Positions 6,866 to 14,492 of a stretch of DNA of 14,526 nt are shown in pieces (position 1 is the first letter of the stretch; the number at the start of each line of letters is the position of its first letter). The position numbers were made by a program, and so were the translations under genes. Origin of the DNA: an uncultured Acidobacteriota bacterium (lineage in GTDB: Bacteria > Acidobacteriota > Blastocatellia > Pyrinomonadales > Pyrinomonadaceae). The stretch spans positions 1 through 14,526 of the forward strand of contig CADEEU010000050.1 in assembly GCA_902826385.1 (NCBI GenBank). Reading direction: 5' to 3'. The notes under the pieces were generated by a model. It was not told the DNA's origin and made no database searches. It was given only the letters and a program-made list of their open reading frames with translations.

Positions 6866-7794
6866 CGCGAGTCGTTTTCATAACGAATACGCTTATCGTT
6901 CAATTGCTGAAGCAATTCGGCCAGCGCGTTCCCGAACCATACGGCGGAACTTGTTATCAGGACTACGGCCATCACGACGGGAATGTCACGGTTGCGTACC
7001 GCATTCACCGTCAACGCACCGATGCCCGGCCAGCCGAGAACCGTTTCGACGATCACCGAACCGCCAAGCAGTGCACCGAGCGAGAGACCGAACAACGTCA
7101 GAAAAGGATTGATTGCCGCCCGCAAAGCATGTCGCGTGATTATTGCCCACTCCGACAGTCCTTTTGCCCGGGCATACTGGACAAAATCTTCTTTCATCGC
7201 CTGACCAAGAGCTTCGCGGGTTTGGGCGAGAAAAATTGCCGTCAACGGAACTGCGAGCGCAAGCGAAGCGAGAATAATCTTCAGCGGTCCCGTTTCTGAG
7301 CCGCCGACGCCGCCTGAAAAATAGACCGTCAAAAGAAGGGCCAACAAGGCAAGTACGATGCGCGGTGTAGATGATGTGATCAGGATTAGAAACTCGATAA
7401 ACGCATCAAGAGCTTTATTCGGAAAGCGCACCGCCAAAAGGCACAACACGACCGAGACGACGATGGCAATGAACAGGGCGAACGCGCCGAGCAACCCTGT
7501 GCTCAGCAAACGATTCCAGATCAGGCCGCCGACCGGAACGCGGAACGAGATCGATTCGCCAAGGTCGCCCGTGACCGCGCCGCCCAACCATTTTGCGTAA
7601 CCTACCGGCCACGGCTGGTCTAGACCGTAGACATTGCGAAGATGTTCGATAGTCTTGGCAGAGATCTGCGGATTTTCGCGCAGGGCCGAGAATGCATCGC
7701 CACCCGCCGCTGAAAGCAGCGCAAAGGTCAGGCCGGAGACGACCAGCAGCATTACAAGTCCCTGAACAATTTTTCTAAGAAAAAATCGAAGCAA
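6862..7794 (-). CDS. ABC transporter permease, DppB/OppB type
   Basis: A 310-residue inner-membrane permease, partner of the DppC-type protein that follows it. It begins MLRFFLRKIVQGLVMLLVVSG as usual for DppB. It has the conserved periplasmic LRNVYGLDQPWPVGYAKWLGGAVTGDLGES segment (52-81), membrane helices near 9-30, 99-122, 136-160, 173-191, 228-250 and 272-293, the EAA motif EDFVQYARAKGLSEWAIITRHALRAAINP (202-230) and the ETVLGWPGIGALTVNAVRNRD signature (250-270). The start is TTG (7794-7792), supported by the family N-terminus and by GGAG on the minus strand (7808-7805) 10 bases upstream. It is the first gene of a two-gene unit divergent from the binding-protein gene. Confidence 0.9.
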   Translation of the reverse strand: MLRFFLRKIVQGLVMLLVVSGLTFALLSAAGGDAFSALRENPQISAKTIEHLRNVYGLDQPWPVGYAKWLGGAVTGDLGESISFRVPVGGLIWNRLLSTGLLGAFALFIAIVVSVVLCLLAVRFPNKALDAFIEFLILITSSTPRIVLALLALLLTVYFSGGVGGSETGPLKIILASLALAVPLTAIFLAQTREALGQAMKEDFVQYARAKGLSEWAIITRHALRAAINPFLTLFGLSLGALLGGSVIVETVLGWPGIGALTVNAVRNRDIPVVMAVVLITSSAVWFGNALAELLQQLNDKRIRYENDSR

Positions 7795-7977
7795 TCAGAT
7801 ATTTCTCCGCAGGTTTTGAGGCCGAGAACTTGCGTAATTTTTGTATATTGCGGGTTGATTTGCAATGGAAAAACTCTTAAACTCGGCGCCATTCACCGGA
7901 TAATCGGGTGAATGGCCTCTCGAAACTGATCACGTTCTAAGAAATTTGTATTCTCTAAGCTCGCTCAAGGTTTTTCT
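7795..7977. promoter_or_regulatory. Divergent promoter region of the peptide-transport genes
   Basis: Toward the binding protein there is TTGATT (7855-7860), a 17-base spacer and TAAACT (7878-7883), each matching the sigma-70 consensus at 4 of 6 positions. Toward the permeases, read on the minus strand, there is TTTCCA (7871-7866), an 18-base spacer and TATACA (7847-7842). The two putative promoters overlap face-to-face. A perfect 10-bp inverted repeat lies just downstream of the + promoter (separate entry). Promoter calls are by eye and weak. Confidence 0.35.
7888..7916. repeat. Perfect 10-bp inverted repeat (operator or leader hairpin)
   Basis: GCCATTCACC (7888-7897) and GGTGAATGGC (7907-7916) are exact reverse complements separated by 9 bases. 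No T-run follows on either strand, so this is not an intrinsic terminator. It starts at about the expected transcription start of the binding-protein gene, 72-90 bases before the start codon. It could be an operator or a 5' hairpin in the mRNA. Confidence 0.6.
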
Positions 7978-9741
7978 ATGCGTAAAGAAATCATATCGTT
8001 CGTAGCAGCCTTTGCGTCATTCGTCTCGCTATTTGCTGCGGGATGCGGTCCCGCTGCCGAGCCTCCCAAAACGGCCAACAATAAAATCGAGGAGCGAATT
8101 TCCGGCAAATCCGGCGGAACGCTCACCGTACGATTAACGTCGGCTCCGAAGACTTTCAACTACGTCATGGGGGCCGACGAACCGTCTATCGTGACAACGC
8201 TGTTTCTACTTACCAGCCGGCTGATAGAATTCGACCATCGGTCGCAGAAGTACGTTCCGGCATTGGCCGAAAGCTGGACGGCGTCGGCTGACGGCAAAAC
8301 CGTAGATGTGAAACTGCGCGACGGCCTAAAATTTTCCGACGAGCAGCCGATAAAAAGCGATGACATAATTTTCACGCTTGCTGCGATCTATGACGAAAAG
8401 ACCGATTCGCCCGCGTTTCGCGACGCGATGCAGGTAAATGGGAAAGAGATCGAAGCAAAAAAGATAGACGACACAAGGTTTCAATTGGTCTTCCCCGAAC
8501 AGGTCGCCTCGTTCGAAAACTATCTCGATAATCTCGGAGCAATGCCGAAACACCTTTTAGAAGCTGATCTTAAAGCCGGCAAATTTGCGGAGGCGTGGAA
8601 ACTTACTTCCGACCCGAACACGATAGTCACCAGCGGTGCTTTCGCCGTCGAATCGGCGACGCCGGGCGAACGCGTTACGCTGAAACGAAATCCTCACTAT
8701 TACAAAAAGGACGAGAACGGAACACCGCTTCCCTATTTGGAAAAATTGGTTCTTGAGGTCGTGGCGGATGCCAATAATACGTTCGCGTCGCTCAATCAGG
8801 GCACGATCGACATCGCCGACCGAATTCGCGGGACCGATTTTGCGGCTTTGAGTTCACAGGCCGGGTCGGTGCGCGGCTACGATCTCGGCCCCGGCCTCGG
8901 GACAGACCACATTTGGTTTAACCTGAATAAGGCCACGGGTGACGGCAAACCTTTGAATAACACGCCGAAGTACAAGTGGTTCAACAACAAGATCTTTCGA
9001 CAGGCCGTGTCGGCCGCCATCGATCGTAAGACGATCTCCGATATTACGCTGAAAGGCCTTGCAACTCCGATCTACGGATTCGTCTCGCCCGCAAATCGTG
9101 TCTGGATTAACAAAGATCTTCCAAAACCCGCGCAGGATCTGGAGAAGGCGAAAACTCTACTCGATCAGGCGGGTTTCAAGCGTCAGGGCAATCCAGACGC
9201 GCCGGAGCTTTTTGACTCCGAGAACAACCGCGTCGAATTTACCCTAATTGTACCGGCGGAAAACGAACAGCGAAAACTGATCGCGGCCGTCGTTCAGGAA
9301 GATCTCGCGAAGCTTGGAATCAAGATGCAGGTAGCGCCGGTCGAAAACCAGGGCGTTACCGAACGCTGGTCGAAGACCTTCGATTACGATGCGTTGCTCT
9401 TCGGACTATCCGTAACCGGCATCGAGCCCAGCTCTTACGCCAACTTCCTTCTCAGCGGAGCGTCGGTGCATCAGTGGCATCCCAGTCAAAAGACTCCCGC
9501 AACCGAATGGGAGGCTAAAATCGACAAGCTTTTCGCCGAACAAGCAGGAGAAAGAGACTCAGCTAAACGAGCCGTCATTTTCAACGAGATTCAAAGCATA
9601 ATCACCGACGAATCGCCGATCATACCGATTACCGCTCGCCACATTACGACCGCCGCAAATGCCCGCGTCGGTAACTACGCTCCGAGCAGTATTTTTCCGT
9701 TTTCGATCTGGAACGCCGACGAGCTGTTTATAAGGCAATGA
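7978..9741 (+). CDS. Peptide/nickel-class ABC transporter substrate-binding lipoprotein
   Basis: A 587-residue exported binding protein (SBP_bac_5, DppA/OppA type). The N-terminus MRKEIISFVAAFASFVSLFAAGC is a lipoprotein signal with the acylated cysteine at C23; G at position 24 is not an Asp retention signal. A proline/asparagine-rich linker leads to the family signature LAESWTASADGKTVDVKLRDGLKFSDEQPIKSDDIIFTLAAI (about 93-134) and a later block FNNKIFRQAVSAAIDRKTI (about 335-353) with the typical FRxAxxxAIDR pattern. The length is usual for the family. The start ATG 7978 has AAGG (7967-7970) 7 bases upstream. It is divergent from the DppB/DppC-type pair, which it should serve by delivering substrate. 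The ligand cannot be read from sequence. A strong terminator follows. Confidence 0.93.
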   Translation: MRKEIISFVAAFASFVSLFAAGCGPAAEPPKTANNKIEERISGKSGGTLTVRLTSAPKTFNYVMGADEPSIVTTLFLLTSRLIEFDHRSQKYVPALAESWTASADGKTVDVKLRDGLKFSDEQPIKSDDIIFTLAAIYDEKTDSPAFRDAMQVNGKEIEAKKIDDTRFQLVFPEQVASFENYLDNLGAMPKHLLEADLKAGKFAEAWKLTSDPNTIVTSGAFAVESATPGERVTLKRNPHYYKKDENGTPLPYLEKLVLEVVADANNTFASLNQGTIDIADRIRGTDFAALSSQAGSVRGYDLGPGLGTDHIWFNLNKATGDGKPLNNTPKYKWFNNKIFRQAVSAAIDRKTISDITLKGLATPIYGFVSPANRVWINKDLPKPAQDLEKAKTLLDQAGFKRQGNPDAPELFDSENNRVEFTLIVPAENEQRKLIAAVVQEDLAKLGIKMQVAPVENQGVTERWSKTFDYDALLFGLSVTGIEPSSYANFLLSGASVHQWHPSQKTPATEWEAKIDKLFAEQAGERDSAKRAVIFNEIQSIITDESPIIPITARHITTAANARVGNYAPSSIFPFSIWNADELFIRQ

Positions 9742-9772
9742 CTGCTCGGCTGAAACATTCTCTCTACCAAAT

Positions 9773-9815
9773 AAAAAAAGAGGTAAAGCTTTGGTCGCTC
9801 TACCTCCTTTTTTTT
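9773..9815. terminator. Intrinsic terminator, probably bidirectional
   Basis: GAGGTA (9780-9785) pairs with TACCTC (9801-9806), extended inward by AGC/GCT across one mismatch. Eight T follow on the + strand (9808-9815) and seven A precede (9773-9779), which become seven T for transcripts coming from the right. It ends the binding-protein gene 32 bases after its stop and could also stop the minus-strand regulator operon. Confidence 0.88.
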
Positions 9816-10143
9816 GACCGCTCCACCAGGGAGCGATCTGCTTGTGCGGCGTGGGGCATTTATTTCAAGCGATTCGCCAGCCTGGGCGTACTTGAGAAAA
9901 AGTTGAATGTCGCGCAATCAAGCTTCGCAAGATTTGAAAACACGGGACTTTCCCGAACGAGAAAATCCCGCGTTCCGTCTTTCGTTCCTAAAGCCCCCGC
10001 TTGGAACGAAATCGATTAGCAACGTGACTATTAACGGCGAGTTCCGTTATGTCACGCTGTAAGACTACTAACTGCATGTTGAGAAATTCTTGAGGTTTTC
10101 GGAGCGGGCAAATTCAATGACTTGAGCAGAAGATCATAGACCG
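9816..10143. other. Gene-free stretch with four strong stem-loops between convergent genes
   Basis: No credible gene. Four dyads follow one another: CGCTCC (9819-9824) / GGAGCG (9830-9835); CGGGA (9943-9947) / TCCCG (9951-9955); TTTCGTTCC (9980-9988) / GGAACGAAA (10003-10011) continuing inward as AAGC-cccc-GCTT (9991-10002) with a 2-base bulge; and CGTGAC (10023-10028) / GTCACG (10051-10056) enclosing TAACGG (10032-10037) / CCGTTA (10044-10049). CTTGAG occurs at 9891, 10089 and 10121. The stretch may be the structured 3' end of the minus-strand operon, or a small RNA. Confidence 0.55.
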
Positions 10144-13100
10144 TTAGACCAGCTCTTTATAAAGCTTCGTCGTTTCGGCAGAAGGTGTGATTCCGAGGTC
10201 CTTCTTAAGGAGCTCCTGCAGGTTTTCGAAGTGCTTTTTGACGGACGCGGGTTTTGCCTGGCCGGCGTATGTTTTTAGCAGCAGGCGGTGGACGTCTTCG
10301 CGATACGGATCGTCTTTCAAAAGCTCGCCGCAATATTTTAGTACCGCGACCCACCGTTTTTCCGCGAAAGAGAGTTTTGCCAGAGCGTTCAAAACCCGGC
10401 CAAACTGCTCGGCGTAATAGTGCCGCCGTTCTTCGGCCCAGTCCTCGTATACTCCGGCCATATACTCGCCGCGGTAAATAACATGGGCCGCATCAAGATT
10501 TTCACGCAGCCGCACAGGATCTTTTTCGCGCTTGGCTTCTTCGGCTTCGGCGATCAGCGTTTCAAACCGCTCGGAATCTATTTGGTATGAAAGGTCGGGA
10601 TTGAGTTGATAGCAGCCGTCCCGAAATACCAGGAAATTTTGCTTGAAAGCCTGTTTGCTGTTCAAGGCTTTCCGGATATGAGAAATGGTCGGATGAAAGT
10701 TTTTTTCGACTTTTGCCGGGTCTTCTCCGGGCCAGAACGCCTCGATCAACACTTCCTTCGCCACGCGGCGATTTCTGCTTGTCGCTACGAAGCAGAAGAT
10801 GTCCCGGGCACGTTTGGTCGTCCAGGCATCGGACGCAAACGGTTTAGCCGGATCGCGAAATATCTCGACATGTCCGAGCACATTCACCGTCAGGTCGTTC
10901 AGAGTATGAGCCTGTACGCTATGTAAAGACGCGGTGGATTGCGTCCCGGGCCGTTGCTCACCTGCCTCCGCCGCCTTTCGGTCCATTGCTGCAGCCTCGC
11001 GCAAATCCGCGGGAAGTTTTTCAAAGATGTCCTCGTCACGAAACATCTGCGGATTGCGGAGTATTTCGCGCCGGAGCCAATATTCGTAATCAAAACGCGC
11101 CGACAGGTCCAGGGCTCGCTGCAGCGGTTTTCTCATTTCTTTTATCCGTCCGAGAGTAAAGTAAGTTTCCGCAAGCAGCATGTTCGCCAGAGCCTCGTCG
11201 TAATAGTGGTTCTCCCCGCAGAAAAAACGCACGAGGCTTTCCACCTTCTCGGCCAGGCCGTCAGTTTTACCCTCGTTCAAATCGACCTGATAAAGCCGTA
11301 GAAGCGCGGTATTGACACCAATCAAATTGCCGGTCGTTTCGCGGGCCGCCTTTACGTTTTCCAATAGCCCGCGTGCCTTTCCCGCATCACCGTTAAGACG
11401 GTAAAGAATCGACCGCTCTTCGAACAATTCCTTAGAGGCGGGATCTATTTCGGCCTCGGTATATGCGTTGGCGGCCCTTTCGTAAAAGGCTTCGGCGTTG
11501 AGCAGGTCGTCCTTTTCCCGATAAAAATTCCCGTAAGCTTCGAAAATCTCACCGCGAAGAAATACAAGGTTATATAACTGACACAGGTCGAGGGCCCGTT
11601 CCAGATGGGTTTCGGTCTCTTCGAACTCGCCGCGGTAAAGATGCAGTCTTGCTACGTTCAGGTGACCGATCGCTTCCTGCGGTAGCTGTTTTCCGGAATG
11701 TCCGTCGCGGAATATTCGTTTAAACCAACGCAAGGCCTGGCCGAAATCGCCGCGAAAGCCAGGGGCAAGTGCCAGGTTATGCGTTATCAGGCGAATATAC
11801 GCCTGATTTCCAACATTTTCGGCAGTTTCCAATGCCGCACGAAAATGATGCTCGGCATCGGACCATTTGCCTTCTGCGATCAGGCACAATCCCCGCGTAT
11901 TCGAACATTTCATAAACGTCGCCGATTCAGCCGGAACGAGCTTTTCGGCCCTGCCTAACAGCTCGAACGCCTCGGCATTTCTGCCCCGCCGCCGAGCAAT
12001 GCTCGCGAGCGAATGTAAACATTCAGCCTCGCCTTCGGCATCGGTCGCGGATGATAAGACTTTTAACGCCTGCTGCAAAAGGCCCTGAGATTTTTCGATT
12101 GCGCCCTGAAGCCTCGCAACCTCGGCACAGTGAAGCATCGAACGTGGAAATCTTTCAAAATGTTCGGCTGGTATGCGGTCGGCCATCAGGCCAAGCGACA
12201 CGAATGCTCCCGAAGCGATCCATTCCTCACCGGTTGTCGAAACGATCTCGGCTGCCCGATTGAAATTACTTGCCTCAATAAGATAACCAAGTGCAAGCTC
12301 TGGCCGTTTGGACGCTATGTAATATTCCGCAATTCTGGTTCGTTCGGACGAAAGCAGCGAACTGCCGATCTCGGATCTAAGCTGCCGCCTCAAAAACTCA
12401 CGGAAGAGCGGATGAAACCTGTATGCTTCGGCCGGTCCGCCTTCGCCCGCGGCTGTTAGGAAGACATTCTTTTGAGCAAGCTCCGGAAGCGTGGCCGAGC
12501 AGCGAAATTCGGGGAAAACCGCACTGCAGGTATCAAGGTGCATCGTGTCCAGAAGCGAAACGTTCATCAAAAATGTCCGCGTTTCTTCCGCTTCGCGGGA
12601 AAATACCTCTTCCGCGAAATAATCGAAAATATCCTTTTCCGATTGCTGTAGCAGATTGCTCAGGCTAAGCGAATGTAGGTCCGCACCTGAATGAATTTCC
12701 TGCTCTGCTACCTGTCTTACAAGCTGCAGTGCCGTGATCCATCCATGAGTTCGACCGCGGTATTCTGTTATTTCGCTTTCGCCAAGCTCTACGTTAAGGG
12801 TTTGTCTGAATAGTCCACGAACTTCCTCGTCATTAAATAGCAGATCGTCACGTGTAACGATCAAAGCGGCCTGCTGGGTTCGCCGCCGCATGATCGCCAG
12901 CGGCGGAAGGTCCCTTGTCGTAATGATTACGTGCAGAAGGTCGGACGAATAGTGTAAAAGCCGATCGACCAGCTTGTGGACCACGGTTTCACGACCGATA
13001 TGATGGTAATCGTCCAGGACCAGAACGAACGGCTGCTCGATCGAATCGAGCATTTCGTTGATCAGAAGATCGGCTGCCCGCTCCGGATATCTTAGAAGCT

Positions 13101-13428
13101 CGTCCTTGGCATCGGAAAGATAGGGGAAAATTGCTTCTCCGAAGTTTGGTTCGATATTTTTTATTCCCTGGGCGATGTAAGTCAGGAAAACGATCGGGTC
13201 AGCGTCTGTGTGATCGAGCTGATACCAAACATACGGACGACCCTGTGAGCGTACAAAGTCCGCTATCAATGTTGTCTTTCCGCAACCGGCGTCAGCGGCC
13301 ACCATGGTCATCGGAGCGTTTAGATTGGCCCGAAGTCGGTCGGTCAATCGCGGGCGATCGACCAGCTCGGAAACCGCTCTGGGCGGTAATAATTTTGTGC
13401 GGAGAAAAAAGGTTGATGGTTGCTGCAT
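10144..13428 (-). CDS. MalT-like STAND ATPase-TPR regulator with C-terminal SARP-type winged helix and BTAD domain
   Basis: A 1094-residue cytoplasmic transcription regulator. The N-terminal MalT-type NTPase has Walker A ADAGCGKTT (45-53, K51), Walker B FVLVLDDYHHI (134-144), sensor IITTRD (168-173), the GRTHGW turn (225-230) and the FHPLFREFL motif (338-346). A long TPR-like superhelix occupies about 365-800, then a linker. The output end is an OmpR/SARP-type winged helix (about 846-940, WTTKRARDIFCFVATSRNRRVAKEVLIEAFWPG) and a bacterial transcriptional activation (BTAD) domain (about 950-1094, ending DLGITPSAETTKLYKELV). So the LuxR helix-turn-helix of MalT is replaced by a SARP module. ATP and an unknown ligand probably switch it between resting and multimeric active forms. 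The ATG start has no clear ribosome-binding site and lies 10 bases after the stop of the upstream ATPase gene, so translation may be coupled. It lacks an obvious target apart from its own upstream repeats. Confidence 0.9.
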   Translation of the reverse strand: MQQPSTFFLRTKLLPPRAVSELVDRPRLTDRLRANLNAPMTMVAADAGCGKTTLIADFVRSQGRPYVWYQLDHTDADPIVFLTYIAQGIKNIEPNFGEAIFPYLSDAKDELLRYPERAADLLINEMLDSIEQPFVLVLDDYHHIGRETVVHKLVDRLLHYSSDLLHVIITTRDLPPLAIMRRRTQQAALIVTRDDLLFNDEEVRGLFRQTLNVELGESEITEYRGRTHGWITALQLVRQVAEQEIHSGADLHSLSLSNLLQQSEKDIFDYFAEEVFSREAEETRTFLMNVSLLDTMHLDTCSAVFPEFRCSATLPELAQKNVFLTAAGEGGPAEAYRFHPLFREFLRRQLRSEIGSSLLSSERTRIAEYYIASKRPELALGYLIEASNFNRAAEIVSTTGEEWIASGAFVSLGLMADRIPAEHFERFPRSMLHCAEVARLQGAIEKSQGLLQQALKVLSSATDAEGEAECLHSLASIARRRGRNAEAFELLGRAEKLVPAESATFMKCSNTRGLCLIAEGKWSDAEHHFRAALETAENVGNQAYIRLITHNLALAPGFRGDFGQALRWFKRIFRDGHSGKQLPQEAIGHLNVARLHLYRGEFEETETHLERALDLCQLYNLVFLRGEIFEAYGNFYREKDDLLNAEAFYERAANAYTEAEIDPASKELFEERSILYRLNGDAGKARGLLENVKAARETTGNLIGVNTALLRLYQVDLNEGKTDGLAEKVESLVRFFCGENHYYDEALANMLLAETYFTLGRIKEMRKPLQRALDLSARFDYEYWLRREILRNPQMFRDEDIFEKLPADLREAAAMDRKAAEAGEQRPGTQSTASLHSVQAHTLNDLTVNVLGHVEIFRDPAKPFASDAWTTKRARDIFCFVATSRNRRVAKEVLIEAFWPGEDPAKVEKNFHPTISHIRKALNSKQAFKQNFLVFRDGCYQLNPDLSYQIDSERFETLIAEAEEAKREKDPVRLRENLDAAHVIYRGEYMAGVYEDWAEERRHYYAEQFGRVLNALAKLSFAEKRWVAVLKYCGELLKDDPYREDVHRLLLKTYAGQAKPASVKKHFENLQELLKKDLGITPSAETTKLYKELV

Positions 13429-13438
13429 CTGCGACGCT

Positions 13439-14347
13439 TTACGGCAAAAGATTTACCAAAAGCTTAGCATTATCAGGCTGCGGCAGAAATTGTAGATCAG
13501 AGTAATTCTTACCGTTAGACGCGGGCTTTTTTGGAGCGAGTTTTTCCGCGATCTTCCGCAACATTCCGATCCGGCCGAACGAATCCGCCGCGGCTTGGCG
13601 TGCCGCAGGCTTTGTCAGGCCAAATTCCGAAAAAAGGGCTGCAGTTTCGTCGCCGGTAAATGCCAAAAGCTTCTCGTCCATCAGGTTCAGCATCTGCTTC
13701 GAGCGGAGCCGCCACATTGGTGCCGGCGGATGGCTGCGGCAGGTCAAAAGCAGCCGCGTATTCTCGCGAAGGCCGCAAATTAGCAGTTCAAAAAACTTAT
13801 CGAACCACGGAGCGTCGAACACATGATGCAGGTCGTCCAAGACTATTAGCATCTGCTCATCCGTCTTTAGCGCGTCGAGACGAAACAGCATTTCCGCTAT
13901 AACCTGAGCGACCGGACCGTCGGGAAGCCCTTTGCCGGAAACCGCCTCGTATCCTGCACCGGTGAGCGAGTCGTATATGCTCGAAGCAAAGTACCTTGAA
14001 AAAACACTCCAATCTGCGTCGGACGGCTCGACCGAATACCAGGCCACGAGTTCCTTCGTCCTGGCAAAAGTCGCGGCCAGTGAAGTTTTTCCGGTGCCGG
14101 CCCGGCCCGAAACAAGCGTCGCACCGAATCGCCCCAGCGACTGTTCCAGTGCCTCGTCCAGCCGCCGTCTCATCAGGCAGCCATCGACCTCCGGAATTCG
14201 AAGTTTGCTCACCAACAAACGAAAATCGGCGGCCAGAACGGGCGGGCTTTTGTCGGATGTTTCTTTTCTGAAGATATTTCCATCGGAGAATCTGAGGGTA
14301 CTCACATCGGAGAAAATAGTGTCGTGAAGGTATAGGGTGAGGGCCAT
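13439..14347 (-). CDS. Orphan MalT-type ATPase domain protein without output domain
   Basis: A 302-residue protein that aligns by eye with the first ~250 residues of the downstream 1094-residue regulator. It has LLVSKLRIPEVDGCLMRRR (44-62), Walker A GRAGTGKT (81-88), W103YSVEPSDADWSVFSRYF, Walker B LIVLDDLHHV (167-176), LLLTCRSHPP (199-208) and an AFTGDETAALFSEFGL segment (229-244). It then ends where the GW turn, TPR superhelix and DNA-binding domain should follow; DSFGRIGMLRKIAEKL (256-270) replaces the THGWxxALQL stretch. It has no DNA-binding domain. It may be a regulatory partner, a decoy subunit or a decayed remnant. The ATP-binding residues are intact, which argues against simple decay. 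ATG 14347 has no visible Shine-Dalgarno; GTG at codon 15 is an alternative. First gene of a two-gene operon. Confidence 0.75.
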   Translation of the reverse strand: MALTLYLHDTIFSDVSTLRFSDGNIFRKETSDKSPPVLAADFRLLVSKLRIPEVDGCLMRRRLDEALEQSLGRFGATLVSGRAGTGKTSLAATFARTKELVAWYSVEPSDADWSVFSRYFASSIYDSLTGAGYEAVSGKGLPDGPVAQVIAEMLFRLDALKTDEQMLIVLDDLHHVFDAPWFDKFFELLICGLRENTRLLLTCRSHPPAPMWRLRSKQMLNLMDEKLLAFTGDETAALFSEFGLTKPAARQAAADSFGRIGMLRKIAEKLAPKKPASNGKNYSDLQFLPQPDNAKLLVNLLP

Positions 14348-14373
14348 ACGCGTATTTGTTTTAGTACAGCCGT

Positions 14374-14441
14374 CTTGAGGAAAACTTGAGGTTACGAAGT
14401 TACCGCTTTCCTGCGGCTTTAGTTCTCAAGTTTTTCTCAAG
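14374..14441. promoter_or_regulatory. Inverted array of 11-bp-spaced CTTGAG repeats, probable SARP-type operator
   Basis: CTTGAGG occurs at 14374-14380 and again at 14385-14391, exactly 11 bp apart with AAAA between. The mirror arm has CTCAAG at 14425-14430 and 14436-14441, again 11 bp apart with a T5 spacer. The two 17-bp arms are inverted repeats with one mismatch. This stands 27-94 bases upstream of the ATPase gene. SARP and OmpR-class winged helices bind direct repeats on an 11-bp or 22-bp period, so the 1094-residue protein is the natural candidate. The repeats are directly visible; the binding partner is inferred. Confidence 0.65.
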
Positions 14442-14492
14442 TGGAGAAAAATACAATGCTCGTGGTTTGAAATTGATCGGTCACTCACCCCG

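Noticed and set aside
9738..10019. 93-codon frame whose ATG overlaps the stop of the binding-protein gene (ATGA)
   Set aside because: The overlap looks like coupling, but the frame runs straight through a strong terminator and three more hairpins, and the predicted protein resembles nothing I know.
14374..14441. CRISPR-like or mobile-element terminal repeats
   Set aside because: The units are only 6-7 bp with 4-5 bp spacers in a promoter position; there are no spacers, transposase gene or target duplication, so an operator is the better reading.
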